The notes beneath the pieces are model-generated. The model ran no database searches. It worked only from the letters and a program-made list of their open reading frames with translations, and was not told the origin of the DNA. A stretch of 64,000 nt of DNA from NCBI GenBank assembly GCA_965222525.1, contig OZ244955.1, positions 1,240,001-1,304,000 of the forward strand, read 5' to 3'. This stretch comes from CBDCUF01 sp965222525. GTDB lineage: Bacteria > Pseudomonadota > Alphaproteobacteria > Rickettsiales > UBA8987. Made by a program: the position numbers and the translations under genes. Each line of letters starts with the position of its first letter. Position 1 is the first letter of the stretch. Shown piece by piece: positions 1 through 8,411 of this stretch.

Positions 1-1
1 G

Positions 2-148
2 GAGTGGCTGGCGGAAATTGGTGCCGATGCCGAATTATCCCAGAACCATTGCCGCTTCTGCCATAGCCAGCAATCCCCCTCACCGGAAGTCGATACCGCA
101 ATCACCCAGAAAGGCTATTACATCTACAAAATGGAAAACTGCCCATAA
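2..148 (+). CDS. Hypothetical protein, C-terminal fragment
   Basis: The window opens inside a reading frame on the plus strand that runs to a TAA at 146-148. The 48 visible residues contain a Cys-x-x-Cys-His cluster (HCRFCH) about 17 residues in and end in YYIYKMENCP, so a metal-binding site formed by the CxxCH and perhaps the last cysteine is possible. I do not recognise the family. It converges with lptC, whose stop lies 35 bases further on. Only the end of the gene is here, so neither start nor full domain content can be judged. Confidence 0.55.
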   Translation, partial: EWLAEIGADAELSQNHCRFCHSQQSPSPEVDTAITQKGYYIYKMENCP

Positions 149-183
149 AAAATTCAACTCGTAAGCCAATGGCATACAATCTA

Positions 184-837
184 TCACTTTGCTTCTGCAG
201 AGGGATGGATTACCATATGTACATCGCCGTGGAAAATAATATTCGCCCCACGGTTACGGATGATAAAGCCATTTGCTCGCATATTACCAATCGGCCCCTT
301 AACCACTACCTCCTCATTACCCGTCGCCAGATTTTCCTCCATATTTATATGCGCCGATTCGGTTAGCAACTCATAGCCATTGCTCATAAACAGGTTGACA
401 CTACCATTCAAATCAAGCTCCCTGCGCATTATATTATAATTTCCACTCTCGGAAAGCAATGACATCCACTGTCCGTCACTCAGCAGCACATCAGCATTTA
501 TATTCTCCAGTATGACAATATCGGTGTTCTTCTGCACCGCCTCATCGGCGGTGATATTAAATGGTTGGTTATTTTTATCAATGCCGTGGAAGCGCGGTTT
601 GGTCATTTTGGGATTTTCCGGCGAATCCACCTCCATATTATCGAAAGACAGCTTGAATCCGCGTGTACCGAGATTGGTAAGCGGCAGGGCTATAAGCAGG
701 ACAGTAAGGAATATGGCAGCGGATACGGCAAACAGCTTAACACGCCGTACCCGCCTGGAATATACGGATATATGTGCGTTAGCCGGCATTTCCTTACCAC
801 CGGCATTGCCCCATTTATCAAAAAAACGACTTTCCAT
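184..837 (-). CDS. lptC: LPS export system periplasmic protein LptC
   Basis: LptC links the inner-membrane LptBFG transporter to the periplasmic LptA bridge that carries lipopolysaccharide to the outer membrane. The 217-residue protein has a short cytoplasmic N-terminus with basic residues (SRRVRR), one membrane anchor at about residues 36-56 and a periplasmic beta-rich domain (residues 75-215) that fits the LptC/OstA-like fold, with the typical GIDKNNQPFNITADEA region. Length is in the usual 190-220 range. It lies 71 bases downstream of kdsD on the same strand, as expected for a Kdo/LPS export cluster. lptA and lptB would be expected next, but the converging partial gene at 2-148 shows they are not directly adjacent. 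Confidence 0.88.
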   Translation of the reverse strand: MESRFFDKWGNAGGKEMPANAHISVYSRRVRRVKLFAVSAAIFLTVLLIALPLTNLGTRGFKLSFDNMEVDSPENPKMTKPRFHGIDKNNQPFNITADEAVQKNTDIVILENINADVLLSDGQWMSLLSESGNYNIMRRELDLNGSVNLFMSNGYELLTESAHINMEENLATGNEEVVVKGPIGNMRANGFIIRNRGANIIFHGDVHMVIHPSAEAK

Positions 838-840
838 TTT

Positions 841-876
841 ATTAGTGGTTAGAGTCTGGAATCCAGAGTCTAGTGA
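841..876. repeat. 36-bp palindromic spacer repeat, copy 1
   Basis: The gap between kdsD and lptC holds an imperfect palindrome built from the words TTAGTGGTTAGAGTCT and AGAGTCTAGTG. The same words occur in reverse orientation at 62881-62922, just before the ABC permease gene. No function is evident. It could be an mRNA processing hairpin inside the kdsD-lptC transcript. Confidence 0.6.
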
Positions 877-908
877 AGGAATCCTTTAGGTGGTATGTTT
901 TCTACTAC

Positions 909-1898
909 CTAGGAAATACCGGCGCGCAGAATATCATGAATATGCAGCAGGCCAGACAGTTTCTTATCATCATCCACAACGCAGAGGCTGGTAATAGAAT
1001 GCTGGTTCATTATCCCCAGTGCCTCGGTGGCCAGACAGTCCTGATTGATAGTGCGCGGATTTTCGGTCATTACATCTGCGGCTGTCCTGTCGGTAATCTC
1101 ATCCATATGACGGCGTAAATCACCATCGGTGATAATCCCCGCCAGCCCGCCATCTCCATCCACTATCAGCGCACAGCCCAAACTTTTGGCCGTCATTTCC
1201 GGCAGTACGTCACTCATAGGTGCCTCCCCATCCACAACTGGCAGTTCATCACCCTTCTTCATCAGGCTCTCCACCTTGATAAAGCGGTTGCCCAGCCGCC
1301 CTCCCGGATGCAGCACGTTGAAATGCTCTTTAGTAAAACCGTTATGCTCCAGAAGAGCTACGGCCAAGGCATCCCCCCAAGCCAGCATCATCGTAGTTGA
1401 GGTGGTCGGTGCACCAACAGGAGAAGCCTCCTGTATCTCCGGCAGCACAAAGGCAATATCGGCAGTATCAACCAGTGCGGAGGTCTCCCTGCGCACCACA
1501 CCGACAAGATATATTCCGAAACGCTTGCAGTAATTGATAATATCGTTGAGCTCGGCGGTCTCCCCCGAATTGGAAAGCAGAATTACCGCATCATCCAGTG
1601 TAATCATCCCCAAATCGCCATGACTGGCTTCCCCGGGATGTACAAACATGGCAGGGGTGCCGGTGGAGGCGAGGGTGGCCGCTATCTTACGGGCGATATG
1701 CCCGCTCTTGCCCATACCGCTGACAATCACCCGCCCCTTTACAGATTCCAGCTTATCTATAAGCTGTGAGAAATTATCATCCAGAGACTCTGTTAAAGCC
1801 TCCAACCCTTCAATTTCGGTGCGCAACACTCGCCTTGCCGATTCAATGTCCACATTTAAATCGTCAGACAGAGTTTTCATATTTTTTACAGTTTTCAT
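909..1898 (-). CDS. kdsD: D-arabinose 5-phosphate isomerase KdsD/KpsF
   Basis: This enzyme converts D-ribulose 5-phosphate to D-arabinose 5-phosphate, the first step of Kdo synthesis for lipopolysaccharide. The 329 residues comprise an N-terminal SIS sugar-isomerase domain (about 40-180), recognisable from VIVSGMGKSGHIARKIAATLASTG, the HPGEASHGDLGMI stretch with the conserved His and Glu, and LLSNSGETAEL, followed by two CBS repeats (about 205-260 and 270-328). Length and order match the KdsD family. It precedes lptC on the same strand with a 71-base gap, so the two probably form one transcript. A second possible start seven residues in (MKTLSDDL) cannot be excluded. Confidence 0.93.
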   Translation of the reverse strand: MKTVKNMKTLSDDLNVDIESARRVLRTEIEGLEALTESLDDNFSQLIDKLESVKGRVIVSGMGKSGHIARKIAATLASTGTPAMFVHPGEASHGDLGMITLDDAVILLSNSGETAELNDIINYCKRFGIYLVGVVRRETSALVDTADIAFVLPEIQEASPVGAPTTSTTMMLAWGDALAVALLEHNGFTKEHFNVLHPGGRLGNRFIKVESLMKKGDELPVVDGEAPMSDVLPEMTAKSLGCALIVDGDGGLAGIITDGDLRRHMDEITDRTAADVMTENPRTINQDCLATEALGIMNQHSITSLCVVDDDKKLSGLLHIHDILRAGIS

Positions 1899-2001
1899 AG
1901 GTATAAAGCCCAGGAATGCAGGAATTTTCCTACTTATATGCTTTTAACTCTCACGGATTATACATAAATGTCCGATATATTGTCAATTAAGTTGATGATT
2001 T

Positions 2002-2814
2002 GTGATAGTTCGCTATAAAATGGATAAGCAGATGACCTTTATTCAAAATATACGCGACAATTTTTGGTTTACGGTGTTTTGTGCAGCAACTTTTGTGTTG
2101 TTGGTGACGCTTGGTACGTGGCAGGTCAAGAGGTTGCAGTGGAAGGCTGCACTGATTGAAAAGGTAGAAACCAATATGGCGATGGAACCGATTGTCATGA
2201 TTGGCAAGGATGAGTGGGATATCAGTGTTGTTGGTGGCAAGATTCATAGGGAAATCGAAGAGTTTGGTACTAAGCCGCCGCAATTGTCCTCGGAATTTGA
2301 ATTCAGGAAAGTCAAGCTGTCCGGACTTCTGCTTCACAAGCAGCAGATAGAGCTTATCGGCAAATATCACGGTAAAAAAGTAGGCACCCATATCATCACC
2401 CCTCTACAGCTTGAAACTGGTCAGATTGTGCTGGTAAACCGTGGCTGGTTGCCGGAGGATAGTGAGTTGAAAACACAATCCGACTCTGAGCCTACCATGG
2501 TTGAAGGACTCATAATGCCTCCTCACCGTAAGCCTTGGAGGTTCCTGCCGCAGAACCAGCCGGAGAAGAATATCTGGTTGTGGGAAGATGCCGAACAAAT
2601 GGCCGGTTATATTAAAAACACCGGCAGCCTTGAAGTTTCACCGGTCTTGATACGTCAGACTGGCCCCGAAGATTCTTCAGACGCTTTCCCTACAATTCTG
2701 CTTAGCGACAAAATAAACATCCGTAACGACCATCTGGAATATGCGATAACCTGGTACTCCCTTGCTCTTATAATAGTTGTGATGTATTTTATTTATATTC
2801 GTAGGTCAAAATGA
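2002..2814 (+). CDS. SURF1 family cytochrome oxidase assembly protein
   Basis: SURF1 proteins help build the haem a3/CuB centre of cytochrome c oxidase. The 270-residue protein shows the family layout: an N-terminal membrane helix (about 16-35) ending in GTWQVKRLQWKAALI, a periplasmic domain containing LVNRGWLPED, and a second membrane helix near the C-terminus (about 248-266) followed by basic residues. The frame opens with GTG at 2002. An ATG at 2020 (MDKQMTF) is an alternative, and neither has a strong ribosome binding site. It is followed by thrC, a neighbour pairing common in alphaproteobacteria. The usual upstream cox genes are absent; kdsD diverges instead. Confidence 0.87.
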   Translation: MIVRYKMDKQMTFIQNIRDNFWFTVFCAATFVLLVTLGTWQVKRLQWKAALIEKVETNMAMEPIVMIGKDEWDISVVGGKIHREIEEFGTKPPQLSSEFEFRKVKLSGLLLHKQQIELIGKYHGKKVGTHIITPLQLETGQIVLVNRGWLPEDSELKTQSDSEPTMVEGLIMPPHRKPWRFLPQNQPEKNIWLWEDAEQMAGYIKNTGSLEVSPVLIRQTGPEDSSDAFPTILLSDKINIRNDHLEYAITWYSLALIIVVMYFIYIRRSK

Positions 2815-2817
2815 GTT

Positions 2818-2987
2818 GTCGTCCCAGAAGTAGATGATAAATGATGGATTATAGATGATAGAGAGGAGGTAATGGTAAAACTTCCATCATCCATAATCTA
2901 TCATCCATCATCCTCCAACTGGATTCCGTATCGTAAGATCCTATACGGAAACCTACGATTTCCTACTCGTCTAACGTCTGGAATGAC
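2818..2987. repeat. Palindromic element, GTCNTCCC family, copy 1
   Basis: Between surf1 and thrC lies a 170-base element with ends GTCGTCCC and GGAATGAC. Its core at about 2833-2912 is a long imperfect inverted repeat: GATGATAAATGATGGATTAT on the left and the complementary ATAATCTATCATCCATCATC on the right, with mismatches mostly of the G-U type. A second hairpin (TTCCGTAT/ATACGGAA) follows at about 2922-2950. Related copies lie at 8871-8985 and 60976-61074. Confidence 0.75.
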
Positions 2988-2998
2988 AAAAATAAGAC

Positions 2999-4429
2999 AT
3001 GAAATACATCAGTACCAGAGGCGATGCGCCGGTTTTGAATTTCGAGCAGGTGGTTACAAGTGGGCTGGCTGCCGATGGCGGGCTGTATGTGCCGGAGAAT
3101 GTGCCACAGTTTTCAGCGGAAGAGATAGAATCCTGGCGTGGTCTGGCTTACCAGGAAATTGCCGAGAAGGTAATGTCACCCTTCATTGGCGATGAAATTC
3201 CTGCCGATGATTTGCGTGAGTTGATACATCAGAGCTACGCAACATTCCGGACTCCCGACATCGCACCGCTTCACAAATTATATAGTAAGGAGTATATTCT
3301 TGAACTATTTCATGGGCCTACACTGGCTTTTAAAGATTTTGCATTACAATTTCTTGGTAACCTGCTGGATTATATACTGGAACGTCGTAAACAGGATGTT
3401 ATCATTATCGGTGCAACCTCTGGAGACACCGGCTCGGCGGCAATTGAAGGATGCCATAATTGCAAGCATGTTCAGCTATTCATGCTGCATCCGGCCGGTC
3501 GGGTTAGTGACGTCCAGCGCCGCCAGATGACAACCGTACTGGCTGATAATATCCATAATATTGCTATGGAAACCGATTTCGATGGATGCCAGTCGATGGT
3601 AAAGCAGTTATTCCGTGAGGGCAATTTTGCAGGCAAGCCTCTGGTTGCGGTTAATTCCATCAACTGGGCGCGGATTATGGCGCAGATTGTCTATTATTTT
3701 TATGCCGGTCTACAACTCAACTCGCCTCATGGAGAGCAGATTTTTTCCGTACCCACCGGCAATTTCGGTGATATTTACGCCGGATATATGGCGCATAAAA
3801 TGGGGTTGCCGATTAGAAAACTCATCGTTGCGACCAATAAAAATGATATTCTGCATCGTTTTTTTAAATCTAATGATTACAGCAAAACCACTGTTACTCC
3901 CACACTCTCTCCAAGTATGGATATCCAGATTTCGAGTAATTTCGAGCGCTTGCTGTTTGATTTGCACGGGCGGAATGGTGCAAAAGTGGCGGAGTTAATG
4001 GAAAATTTCAACAGTTCCGGCAAGCTTTCGGTTGCACCTGATATTCTGGAAAAGGCGCAGGAGATTTTCGACAGCTATACGGCTGACGACAATGATATAC
4101 GTACAATTATCAAGGAAACATATAATGAAACCGGCTATCTGCTTGACCCGCATACCGCAACCGGAGTTTTCGCCTCTAATGCAATTCACAAGCCCGATGA
4201 AAATAACCCGGATTCAAACGCATATCCGCGCATGATGGGTGAAAACACGGTGGTGTTGGCCACCGCCCATCCGGCCAAATTCCCCGATGTAGCGCAGGAA
4301 ACGCTGGGTATCACCCCTGAACTACCCGCTCACCTTGTCAACCTCATGCAGAGTGAGGAAAGATACACAACCCTTCCCAACAATACAGATAAGGTCAGGG
4401 AGTTTATTCTACAAAACTCATTTGAGTAA
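2999..4429 (+). CDS. thrC: Threonine synthase
   Basis: Threonine synthase uses pyridoxal phosphate to convert O-phosphohomoserine to L-threonine in the cytosol. The 476-residue protein begins MKYISTRGDAP, has the PLP-lysine region HGPTLAFKDFALQFLG (Lys near residue 113), then IGATSGDTGSAAIEG, and SVPTGNFGDIYAGYMA as phosphate-contacting loops. The C-terminal part carries TAHPAKFPD, typical of the long proteobacterial form. It lies downstream of surf1, separated by a palindromic element, so it may have its own promoter. There is a clear ATG at 2999. Confidence 0.95.
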   Translation: MKYISTRGDAPVLNFEQVVTSGLAADGGLYVPENVPQFSAEEIESWRGLAYQEIAEKVMSPFIGDEIPADDLRELIHQSYATFRTPDIAPLHKLYSKEYILELFHGPTLAFKDFALQFLGNLLDYILERRKQDVIIIGATSGDTGSAAIEGCHNCKHVQLFMLHPAGRVSDVQRRQMTTVLADNIHNIAMETDFDGCQSMVKQLFREGNFAGKPLVAVNSINWARIMAQIVYYFYAGLQLNSPHGEQIFSVPTGNFGDIYAGYMAHKMGLPIRKLIVATNKNDILHRFFKSNDYSKTTVTPTLSPSMDIQISSNFERLLFDLHGRNGAKVAELMENFNSSGKLSVAPDILEKAQEIFDSYTADDNDIRTIIKETYNETGYLLDPHTATGVFASNAIHKPDENNPDSNAYPRMMGENTVVLATAHPAKFPDVAQETLGITPELPAHLVNLMQSEERYTTLPNNTDKVREFILQNSFE

Positions 4430-4524
4430 TTGATATACTTTACCGCCTGTGAATAACTTTTATAGTATGAGCATAATGAGTATGAAGTCTTGGCGTTGAC
4501 ATGGCTTGGGCACTGTTATTGTGT

Positions 4525-4755
4525 CTACTCACAACCTAATATCCATTCCGGCGATACATTCAACACTTCAGCAAATGCCTGTAGTTCCGGATACCATACG
4601 GGTCTTTCTCCCTGTTCAATTCTGGATAGTACCCTCCTGGGCATTATAATCCCCTGCTTCGCCAGTAATTCATAACGTAATTCTGCCTGTGCAAGTCCCA
4701 GTTTTAGTCTTGCCTGCCTGATACGCTTTCCGCTTATGTTTTTTTGCTGGTTCAC
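4525..4755 (-). CDS. XRE-type helix-turn-helix regulator
   Basis: The 76-residue protein is a single helix-turn-helix domain: residues 8-70 read as GKRIRQARLKLGLAQAELRYE, then RRVLSRIEQGERPVWYPEL and FAEVLNVSPEWIL, the usual five-helix Cro/cI arrangement. It is divergent from another small HTH gene (4837-5043), with an 18-base perfect-armed palindrome between them that is a likely operator. Such pairs are often self-regulating switches left by phages or mobile elements. The target genes are unknown. Confidence 0.75.
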   Translation of the reverse strand: MNQQKNISGKRIRQARLKLGLAQAELRYELLAKQGIIMPRRVLSRIEQGERPVWYPELQAFAEVLNVSPEWILGCE

Positions 4756-4796
4756 ATGAGTTCCCTACTTTTAACAATTTTTCTTTTTCTTGCATT

Positions 4797-4814
4797 TGTC
4801 CAACATATTGGACA
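4797..4814. promoter_or_regulatory. Palindromic operator between divergent HTH genes
   Basis: The sequence TGTCCAACATATTGGACA has perfect 7-base arms (TGTCCAA/TTGGACA) around a CATA centre. It sits 41 bases from the start of the minus-strand HTH gene and 22 bases from the start of the plus-strand one, as expected for an operator bound by one or both small repressors. Confidence 0.6.
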
Positions 4815-4836
4815 GAGCTTCTTGTACGCATCATAT

Positions 4837-5043
4837 ATGGGACGGATACGCAAGCGGTTAGCTGGAAAAATACGAAAACTGCGAGGGAAGAGCACTTTAC
4901 GAGATTTTGCCAGAAAGCTTGGTATTGCAAAATCTACGCTGCACCGTATTGAAATGGAAGAAAATGTCGGACTTGATACGCTCGAACAAATCTGTAAAAG
5001 GCTAAAATGCGATATTACGGATTTATTCCCACCAGAAAGATAA
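4837..5043 (+). CDS. Small XRE-type helix-turn-helix regulator
   Basis: From ATG at 4837 the frame gives 68 residues, MGRIRKRLAGKIRKLRGKST, followed by LRDFARKLGIAKSTLHRIEM and LDTLEQICKRLKCDITDLFP: a complete Cro/cI-type HTH domain. The open frame extends upstream to 4744, but those 31 residues are hydrophobic, overlap the palindromic operator and the neighbouring gene start, and look untranslated, so I prefer the internal start. No clear Shine-Dalgarno precedes it. It is divergent to the HTH gene at 4525-4755, which suggests mutual or self regulation. Confidence 0.7.
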   Translation: MGRIRKRLAGKIRKLRGKSTLRDFARKLGIAKSTLHRIEMEENVGLDTLEQICKRLKCDITDLFPPER

Positions 5044-5064
5044 AGTGATTATATAATTAGGCCC

Positions 5065-6771
5065 CTATACAACCCCACCCTTGCGCTTTAGAGGAACAGG
5101 GGCGTTTACGACTGCGTCTCGTTTTCTGGGAATCATGCAGGAAATAGTTAGTCCATCCGTTTCATTATTATTCACGCTCAGAATACCATTATTCATCTTA
5201 ACGATATCCTTCGCAATGGTGAAGGCGATGTTGGTTTCGGTGTTATTCATCGAAACCCTGTGTATGGGTGATTTGTTCTGCATAGTGATACAAACCACAT
5301 TATCACCCGTTACGCTTGCTAACAGCAATATTTCCTGATTCTCACCCGACATACTACCCTCAATCATATTGGCCAAGGCGGATTCCAGGCGCTTGCGGTC
5401 ACCGTAAGCACGGCCGGCATTCTTCTCACAATCAAGCTTTATATTTATATCAGAATCTTTCTCCGCCCTGCGCCCAACCGAACTGTTTATCTTCACATGC
5501 GATGCAATGGAGGAAAGCATATCCTGTACATCGAACTCATCCATATCCAGCCGTGCACGCCCTGCATCAAGTGAAGCCACATCAAGTATGGAATCTATCA
5601 GCCTGGCCAGGGTTTCCGAGGATTCATATATGCTCTCCACATATTCCCGCTGTTTATCTTCAAGCTCACCATAATATTGCTTCATCAGCATTTCAGTGAA
5701 GCCTTTTATTGAAGTCAGTGGTGAGCGCAACTCATATGAAATATTGGTGAGGAATGAGGTTTTCAGCTTGCCTACCTCTTCCAGTATATCCTTCTCGGCA
5801 CGCAGGGATTCCTCGGCGCGATAGGAATCGGTTATGTCATTATAAGTCATAAGGGTTGCGCCATCGGGAAGCGGTACGCAACTCCACTCCAGCACAGAGC
5901 CGTCGGAACGCTTGAGCGTCTGGCTGGACGGGGTACGCTTGTGGGATAATTCAATAATTTCCTGTTTTAAAGACTCCCAGTCATCGGGGTGTTCATAAAG
6001 GAAGCTGGTTTCCTCCAGCAGGTCATTGATGTGCGGGGGAGTAGCTGATATATCCAGTAAATCCTGCGACAGGTTCCACATCTTTATATAGGATGGATTG
6101 GTCAGCTTTACCCTGCCATCCTCGCCGAACACAACCACCCCCTCGGAAAGATTGTCAATTGTTGATTTGTTGACAGAACGCAGAGTGTTATACGATGACT
6201 TCAGACCAACCTTTTCGGTTATATCCTCATAGCAGAACAGGAATTCCCCGCCATGTCGGGTTACGTTGAGATGTATAACCCTGCCGTCGGGCAGGTAATA
6301 GGAATCCTCGTGTTTCTGCATGGGAGGAGGATTGCCAAACATATCCAGGTTATCCTGCTTAAACTGGCGGAAATCCGACTGTTCGGGAAGCTTGCGCTCC
6401 TGACGTAAATTTTCAAGCAAATCACCATATTCAGGATTTTGCGACAGGTAGCTTTCGTCCAGACCCCACATTGCAGCAAATTCATTATTGGCATATTTCA
6501 GCGTGGTGTTCTGGCTGAAAATTGCCATAGCTATAGGGATTTCCTCCAGCAGTGAATTGCGGCCTTGTGAGGTATATGCAGATTCACTGGGGGTCGTTGT
6601 GTCTGTTTTTTCTACCGATTCCTGACTGTAGGAAATAAGTTTTGGTGTGGATTGCAGTTTGCTCTTAAATTCGGTAACTTTTTTGCGCAAACGCATATTA
6701 CGCAGCAGCAGAAACGCTATCGCCGCCGCTGCAATAATAAACGCCATTATATTTATCGTGCTCTCTTGCAT
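5065..6771 (-). CDS. divL: DivL-like tyrosine pseudo-histidine kinase
   Basis: The 568-residue protein has one N-terminal membrane helix (about 8-24), PAS-like domains at roughly 72-185 and 200-318, then a HisKA-like dimerisation domain and a degenerate ATPase domain. The H-box reads NISYELRSPLTSIKGF: a tyrosine (about residue 346) replaces the phospho-accepting histidine, exactly as in Caulobacter DivL. The C-terminal domain has a weak N-box and no recognisable DxGxG G1 motif, so it probably does not bind ATP normally. DivL controls the DivK-CckA-CtrA cell-cycle circuit in alphaproteobacteria. Adjacency to ahcY supports the call, since this pairing is frequent in the class. It is probably transcribed after ahcY, across a 227-base gap that contains a repeat element. 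Confidence 0.78.
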   Translation of the reverse strand: MQESTINIMAFIIAAAAIAFLLLRNMRLRKKVTEFKSKLQSTPKLISYSQESVEKTDTTTPSESAYTSQGRNSLLEEIPIAMAIFSQNTTLKYANNEFAAMWGLDESYLSQNPEYGDLLENLRQERKLPEQSDFRQFKQDNLDMFGNPPPMQKHEDSYYLPDGRVIHLNVTRHGGEFLFCYEDITEKVGLKSSYNTLRSVNKSTIDNLSEGVVVFGEDGRVKLTNPSYIKMWNLSQDLLDISATPPHINDLLEETSFLYEHPDDWESLKQEIIELSHKRTPSSQTLKRSDGSVLEWSCVPLPDGATLMTYNDITDSYRAEESLRAEKDILEEVGKLKTSFLTNISYELRSPLTSIKGFTEMLMKQYYGELEDKQREYVESIYESSETLARLIDSILDVASLDAGRARLDMDEFDVQDMLSSIASHVKINSSVGRRAEKDSDINIKLDCEKNAGRAYGDRKRLESALANMIEGSMSGENQEILLLASVTGDNVVCITMQNKSPIHRVSMNNTETNIAFTIAKDIVKMNNGILSVNNNETDGLTISCMIPRKRDAVVNAPVPLKRKGGVV

Positions 6772-6788
6772 ATTCGCTTGGCATAAAT

Positions 6789-6968
6789 CCCCTCCCGCTT
6801 GCGGGAGGGGTAAGAAATCCGAGCAATCTATGATTGCCAGATTTCTGGGGAGGGAATACTGAGGTAGTGGCTGTTGGCTATTAGCCGTTAGCTATTGGCA
6901 TTCCCCCACCAGAAATTCTGAAATCAAAGATTTCTAGAATTTCTTGCCTCCCCCGCAAGCGGGGGAGG
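6789..6968. repeat. 180-bp hairpin-capped element, copy 1
   Basis: This element starts with a perfect hairpin (CCCCTCCCGC/GCGGGAGGGG) and ends with a near-identical one (CCTCCCCCGC/GCGGGGGAGG). The two caps are also complementary to each other. Inside are AAGAAATC and CCAGATTTCTGGGGAGGGAA on the left, matched by TTCCCCCACCAGAAAT and ATTTCTTGCC on the right, and a variable centre of GGCTATTAG-like words. Three more copies lie at 9837-10038, 58445-58623 and 62685-62864, all in the same orientation. No ORF worth calling lies within it. Confidence 0.85.
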
Positions 6969-6998
6969 TGTGTACACGTCATCATTCACAAACTGTAC

Positions 6999-8309
6999 CT
7001 AATACCTGTAACTATCAGGCTTATACGGCCCCTCTACATCCACGCCGATATATTCCGCCTGATCAGGAGTCAATCTGGTCAGGTTCGCCCCGATTTTCTT
7101 CAGATGCAGCCTTGCCACTTTCTCATCAAGCTGCTTCGGTAGGGTATAAACCTTGTTCTCATATTTATCGCTATTCTGCCATAATTCTATCTGCGCCATA
7201 ACCTGGTTGGAAAAGGATGCACTCATAACAAATGCAGGATGGCCAGTCGCACATCCCAGATTTACCAGCCTGCCCTTGGCCAGCAATATCAACCGTTTAC
7301 CATCAGGAAACTCTATCTCGTCAACCTGCGGCTTGATCTCCGTCCATTTCATATTTTCCAGCGCAGATACCTGTATTTCATTGTCGAAATGCCCGATATT
7401 GCTGACAATCGCACGGTCCTTCATCTCCCGCATATGCTCTATAGTGATGATATCCTTGTTACCCGTAGTGGTTACGAAAATATCACCTACAGGTGCGGCT
7501 TCCTCCATGGTCACCACTTCATAACCCTCCATCGCAGCCTGTAGTGCATTTATCGGGTCGATCTCGGTAATCAACACCCGAGCACCCTGTCCCTTGAGCG
7601 CCGCAGCCGAACCCTTGCCAACATCACCATAGCCCGCTACTACAGCCACCTTGCCGGCAACCATAACATCGGTAGCCCGTTTTATTCCATCCAGCAGGCT
7701 TTCCCGACAACCATACAAATTATCAAATTTCGACTTGGTAACCGAATCGTTGACATTTATCGCAGGTACCAGCAGCTTACCCGCTTCCTCCATCTGGCGC
7801 AGGCGCAACACCCCTGTGGTAGTCTCCTCCGAAACACCCTTAACATTCGCAAGCATTTCAGGGTATTTCTCATGCATCATACGGGTCAAATCACCTCCGT
7901 CATCCAGCAGCATATTTGGCTCCCAGCCATCGGCTATAATTGTCTGCTCAATACACCAGTCATACTCTTCTTCAGTCTCACCCTTCCAGGCAAATACAGG
8001 AATACCCGCAGCCGCAATCGCCGCTGCCGCATTATCCTGCGTTGAAAATATATTACATGAACTCCAGCGTATATCGGCACCAAGATGTACCAGCGTTTCA
8101 ATCAGTACAGCAGTCTCAACCGTCATATGCAGACAACCAATAATATTGGCACCCTCAAGCGGCTTGCTATCGCCATATTCCTCACGAATTGCCATCAACC
8201 CAGGCATTTCGGTTTCGGCTATGGAAATCGCCTTGCGCCCCGACTCCGCCAGACTGATATCCGCTACCTTGTAATCTCCTGTCACTTCCTTTATCGCATT
8301 GCTGCCCAT
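6999..8309 (-). CDS. ahcY: Adenosylhomocysteinase
   Basis: This enzyme reversibly hydrolyses S-adenosylhomocysteine to adenosine and homocysteine, which removes the product inhibitor of methyltransferases. The 436-residue protein carries the family landmarks: GCLHMTVETAVLIETL, IRWSSCNIFSTQDNAAAAIA, the NAD-binding Rossmann motif VAGYGDVGKGSAAAL (about residues 221-235) and the C-terminal ending GPYKPDSYRY. A GGAGA ribosome binding site lies just upstream of the ATG. I looked for a SAH riboswitch in the 100-base leader and saw no convincing pairing. divL follows on the same strand. Confidence 0.97.
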   Translation of the reverse strand: MGSNAIKEVTGDYKVADISLAESGRKAISIAETEMPGLMAIREEYGDSKPLEGANIIGCLHMTVETAVLIETLVHLGADIRWSSCNIFSTQDNAAAAIAAAGIPVFAWKGETEEEYDWCIEQTIIADGWEPNMLLDDGGDLTRMMHEKYPEMLANVKGVSEETTTGVLRLRQMEEAGKLLVPAINVNDSVTKSKFDNLYGCRESLLDGIKRATDVMVAGKVAVVAGYGDVGKGSAAALKGQGARVLITEIDPINALQAAMEGYEVVTMEEAAPVGDIFVTTTGNKDIITIEHMREMKDRAIVSNIGHFDNEIQVSALENMKWTEIKPQVDEIEFPDGKRLILLAKGRLVNLGCATGHPAFVMSASFSNQVMAQIELWQNSDKYENKVYTLPKQLDEKVARLHLKKIGANLTRLTPDQAEYIGVDVEGPYKPDSYRY

Positions 8310-8411
8310 AATATTCTCCTTTCAATATGGTTGGTGAGATGTTATGCAGTTATCTACCAGTTATTGCAGATTATGCAAATATTTGCTTATTATAAATAAA
8401 GGATTTTTTAT

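Noticed and set aside
4744..4836. N-terminal extension of the plus-strand HTH gene
   Set aside because: The 31 residues overlap the operator and the start of the divergent gene and look like translated promoter DNA.
5316..5699. 127-codon plus-strand frame
   Set aside because: It is antisense to the kinase-like part of divL, with His/Pro/Ser-rich composition typical of shadow frames.
8310..8411. SAH riboswitch upstream of ahcY
   Set aside because: The 100-base leader lacks the paired core expected, and repeats of GCAGTTAT/GCAGATTAT do not form it.
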